A DNA stretch of 32,935 nt from Tenacibaculum finnmarkense genomovar ulcerans. GTDB taxonomy: Bacteria > Bacteroidota > Bacteroidia > Flavobacteriales > Flavobacteriaceae. How positions within the stretch are numbered: the first letter of the stretch is position 1; each line of letters begins with the position of its first letter. Shown here in pieces: positions 32,301-32,935 of this stretch. Under the pieces are notes generated by a model that saw nothing but the letters and a program-made list of their open reading frames with translations, did not search any database and was not told the origin of the DNA. Where the stretch lies: contig NZ_OENE01000049.1 in NCBI RefSeq assembly GCF_900239495.1, forward strand, positions 1 through 32,935, in the 5' to 3' direction. The position numbers were made by a program, and so were the translations under genes.

Positions 32301-32402
32301 GATATTTTTCATTATAATAAAATTATCGTTGCTTTAACACAAACCGACAAAATAATGAAAGAAATTGATTTGATTGATTTTATAGAAAATGACGAGAAAT
32401 AA
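29328..32402 (+). CDS. Single-chain restriction-modification enzyme (PD-(D/E)xK nuclease plus N6-adenine methyltransferase, type IIG/ISP-like)
   Basis: 1024 residues, restriction and modification in one chain. The N-terminal nuclease shows PDYVLTRKNIPIGYIEAK, with Asp54, Glu68 and Lys70 as the PD-(D/E)xK residues. A helical linker follows (about 150-300). The methyltransferase has RGVWYTPQPVV (316-326, motif X-like), motif I LDPATGTGTFL (383-393, SAM site) and motif IV GNPPY (501-505), the signature of N6-adenine methylation. Residues about 640-900 should hold the target recognition domain. Type ISP enzymes such as LlaBIII carry a helicase between nuclease and methyltransferase; none is present, so the size and order fit type IIG better. 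No separate specificity or methylase gene is adjacent. DNA of the recognition part (about 31000-31800) is clearly more AT-rich than the flanking parts. All three repeat families flank the gene. Confidence 0.88.
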   Translation: MTIQEYITKINTLFITGNAREHSYRGDLQNLIMAILPDVLVTNEPARVACGAPDYVLTRKNIPIGYIEAKDIGVDLKSKTLKEQFDRYKAGLTNLAFTDYLEFQFYRNGELTTKIAIAKIENGQIVGIPENFKQFTQLIKNFAQIVSQTIKSPTVLAQMMAGKAKLMANIIEKSLNKDDQDEHRSNIKSQMLSFQQMLIHDIDNKAFADIYAQTIAYGMFAARYHDPTLESFSRQEAAELIPKSNPFLRKLFQDIAGFDLDDRIAWIVDELVQIFLASDVADIMKNFGKSTKQEDPVVHFYETFLGEYNPALRKARGVWYTPQPVVNFIVRAVDDVLKSEFKLAKGLADTSKTTIRVKTDIANKNFKSGYKEYDKEVHKVQILDPATGTGTFLSEVIKHIHKKFKGQQGIWSNYVSKDLIPRLNGFELLMASYAMAHLKMDMLLTETGYKPKDDQRFNIFLTNSLEEAHKDSGTLFSGWLANEADQANAIKRDAPVMCIIGNPPYAVSSTNKSEWILNLLKDYKKDLKERNIQPLSDDYIKFIRYGQHFIQKNGNGVLAYISNNSFIDGIIHRQMRKNLLETFDKIYILNLHGNSRKKETSPNGSPDQNVFDIMAGVSINIFFKTGDKKPKDLGNIFHYDLFGKRDFKYDFLSKNSFKTIKWNKIESIEPNYFFEKRNTNGIKIFNKYIDLKELFKINSMGIATGKDSELVSIDENLIKEKYLTSNKFFYRPFDIRFTIFDNNILQRARYKLMINYIIGENIGLNVIRQSKGYGLETLVSNNLTNRDFITNHTYNFPLYLYPEKKDIDFSEDKKGEAIARVPNLDKKIINKIAKKLGLKFTNEKEETAKTFAPIDVLDYIYAVLHSPNYRETYKEFLKIDFPRVPFPKDEKTFWDLVKLGGEIRQIHLLESPIVEDAITQYLGDGDNIITRKLTKTDIGYQAVTDTHGKVWINDINYFDNVPLVAWEFYIGGYQPAQKWLKDRKGRELDYEDIFHYNKIIVALTQTDKIMKEIDLIDFIENDEK

Positions 32403-32427
32403 AATTATATGGTTTAACGTATGAGGC

Positions 32428-32460
32428 AGACCTCACAGGTTTTAAAAACCTGTGAGGTCT
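32428..32460. repeat. Family C 33-bp palindrome, copy 2
   Basis: A 16-bp perfect stem (AGACCTCACAGGTTTT/AAAACCTGTGAGGTCT) with A at the centre, the exact reverse complement of copy 1. It starts 26 bp after the stop of the restriction-modification gene and could also act as its terminator, though the T-tail is short. Confidence 0.9.
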
Positions 32461-32584
32461 TTACTTTAACTAAATAATTATCAAAATCCGTCAAGCTGAA
32501 TTTATTTCAGATTCTCATCCTTATTTACTATCACACAAATAAGGCAAACACATAGGTTTTGTCCCTACATATTATCTTGTTTTG

Positions 32585-32691
32585 CGTTAGGGATTGAAGC
32601 AATTGTTTGAGCTCCTTTTTATTTTTTCTTTTAAAAAAATAAAAAGAGCGAGTGCGGAAAGCCCGACCTTTAGGGAACGCCCAAATTATCT
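32585..32691 (-). repeat. Family A structured repeat, copy 4, variant with exchanged arms
   Basis: The core matches the other copies in copy 1 orientation (ATTGAAGC, TTTGAGCTC, hairpin CTTTTTATTTTTT/AAAAAAATAAAAAG, GCGAGTGCGGAAAGC). The outer arms differ: GCGTTAGGG on the left and CCCGACCTTTAGGGAACGCCC on the right, so GGG pairs with CCC and GCGTT with AACGC. The other three copies have CCCCG and CGGG instead. This version resembles a GGGCGTTCCC...TCGGGCTTTCCGC repeat I recall as very common in Bacteroidota genomes (memory, unchecked). Confidence 0.82.
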
Positions 32692-32720
32692 ATCTTAAAT
32701 AGTTATAATCATAAAACAAT

Positions 32721-32750
32721 AAAAAGGCGAACTTATAGGGTTCGCCTTTT
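32721..32750. terminator. Isolated intrinsic terminator
   Basis: AAAAAGGCGAAC and GTTCGCCTTTT pair around a 7-nt loop with A and T tails. No gene ends near it on the plus strand except the restriction-modification gene about 320 bp away, so it may serve a gene beyond the window on the minus strand or be left over from a lost gene. Confidence 0.75.
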
Positions 32751-32760
32751 ATATATACAT

Positions 32761-32935
32761 CGAAAACTCGTAATTCTCGATACTATTTTAATTCCTTTTA
32801 GTCATTAAAATTACTCGAATTGACAAGAATCATCAAAATAACTGTCAGTTCGAGTGTTTTTTTCTTTCAAAAAAATGTATCGAGAACTTTTTAGCATCAA
32901 AATCAATCAAACTAAAATTCTCGATACTATTTTAA
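32761..32935 (-). repeat. Family B interspersed repeat, copy 4 (two joined units)
   Basis: The first unit has TTCTCGATACTATTTTAATT, CTTTTAGTCATTAAAATTAC and TCGAATTGACAAGAATCATC. The second starts at CTGTCAGTTCGAGTG (32842) and has TGTATCGAGAACTTTTTAGC and TTCTCGATACTATTTTAA up to the window edge. Together they contain all blocks seen separately in copies 1-3, so this may be closest to the full-length arrangement. It may continue beyond 32935. Confidence 0.75.

Noticed and set aside
29328..32402. Type ISP or phage-exclusion (BREX PglX) assignment
   Set aside because: No helicase domain as in type ISP, and no BREX partner genes nearby; the PD-(D/E)xK nuclease in the same chain fits type IIG better.
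29088..32460. The C palindromes as terminal inverted repeats of an insertion sequence carrying the restriction-modification gene
   Set aside because: No transposase lies between them, no target duplication was recognised, and each copy is itself a complete palindrome, so they do not act as directional ends.
1..32935. tRNA, rRNA, prophage or integron features
   Set aside because: No cloverleaf, rRNA block, phage structural gene or integrase was recognised on either strand.

Overview
The window looks like chromosome of a marine-type Flavobacteriaceae (Bacteroidota), close in style to Tenacibaculum or Polaribacter. The reasons are the very AT-rich DNA, the start regions carrying the Bacteroidota -7 promoter box TAnnTTTG instead of strong Shine-Dalgarno sites (nine exact matches listed), a TonB-dependent receptor with a carboxypeptidase-regulatory-like N-terminus, the flavobacterial form of DnaX without zinc cysteines, and intergenic repeats of a kind common in this phylum. 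The genus is a guess from memory of protein similarity, not a search result.

Layout. 1-900: remnant of an ISL3/ISAon1-like transposase, then non-coding repeats. 928-3958 (-): operon of a tandem universal stress protein and a SulP anion transporter with an unusual C-terminal extension. 4049-5758 (-): dnaX. 5859-8732 (-): TonB-dependent receptor with a His/Asp-rich loop and a small His-rich protein (metal acquisition or sensing). 8849-10614 (-): purB and a coupled lipoprotein. 10806-14337 (+): truncated haemoglobin, a von Willebrand-type membrane protein, an acyl-CoA thioesterase and a HIT protein. 14407-22139 (+): heavy-metal efflux block made of a small His-rich CzcI-like protein, a CzcA-CzcC fusion, a CzcB adaptor lipoprotein, a HupE/UreJ-like protein and a membrane anchor protein. 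22221-23057 (+): prohibitin-like SPFH protein. 23556-26938 (-): DEAD-box RNA helicase with a long structured leader, and a lipoprotein with a thioredoxin-like domain lacking CxxC. 27122-28741 (+): YbiT-type ABC-F protein. 29328-32402 (+): single-chain restriction-modification enzyme (PD-(D/E)xK nuclease plus N6-adenine methyltransferase). 32403-32935: repeats only.

How it fits together. The middle of the window is metal-centred: one block faces uptake (TonB receptor), the other efflux. The TM4 residues of the pump point to Zn/Co/Cd rather than Cu/Ag. The rest is housekeeping plus one defence gene.

The most interesting unexplained structure is non-coding. Three families of intergenic repeats (called A, B and C here) recur. 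Family A (about 85-105 bp) keeps its sequence blocks but changes both arms of its stems together, as expected for a structured RNA or a folded mobile DNA element. Members of all three families lie on both sides of the restriction-modification gene, whose two 33-bp family C palindromes are exact reverse complements of each other. That suggests the gene sits in a repeat-bounded cassette or exchange site. No tRNA, rRNA or CRISPR array was seen.
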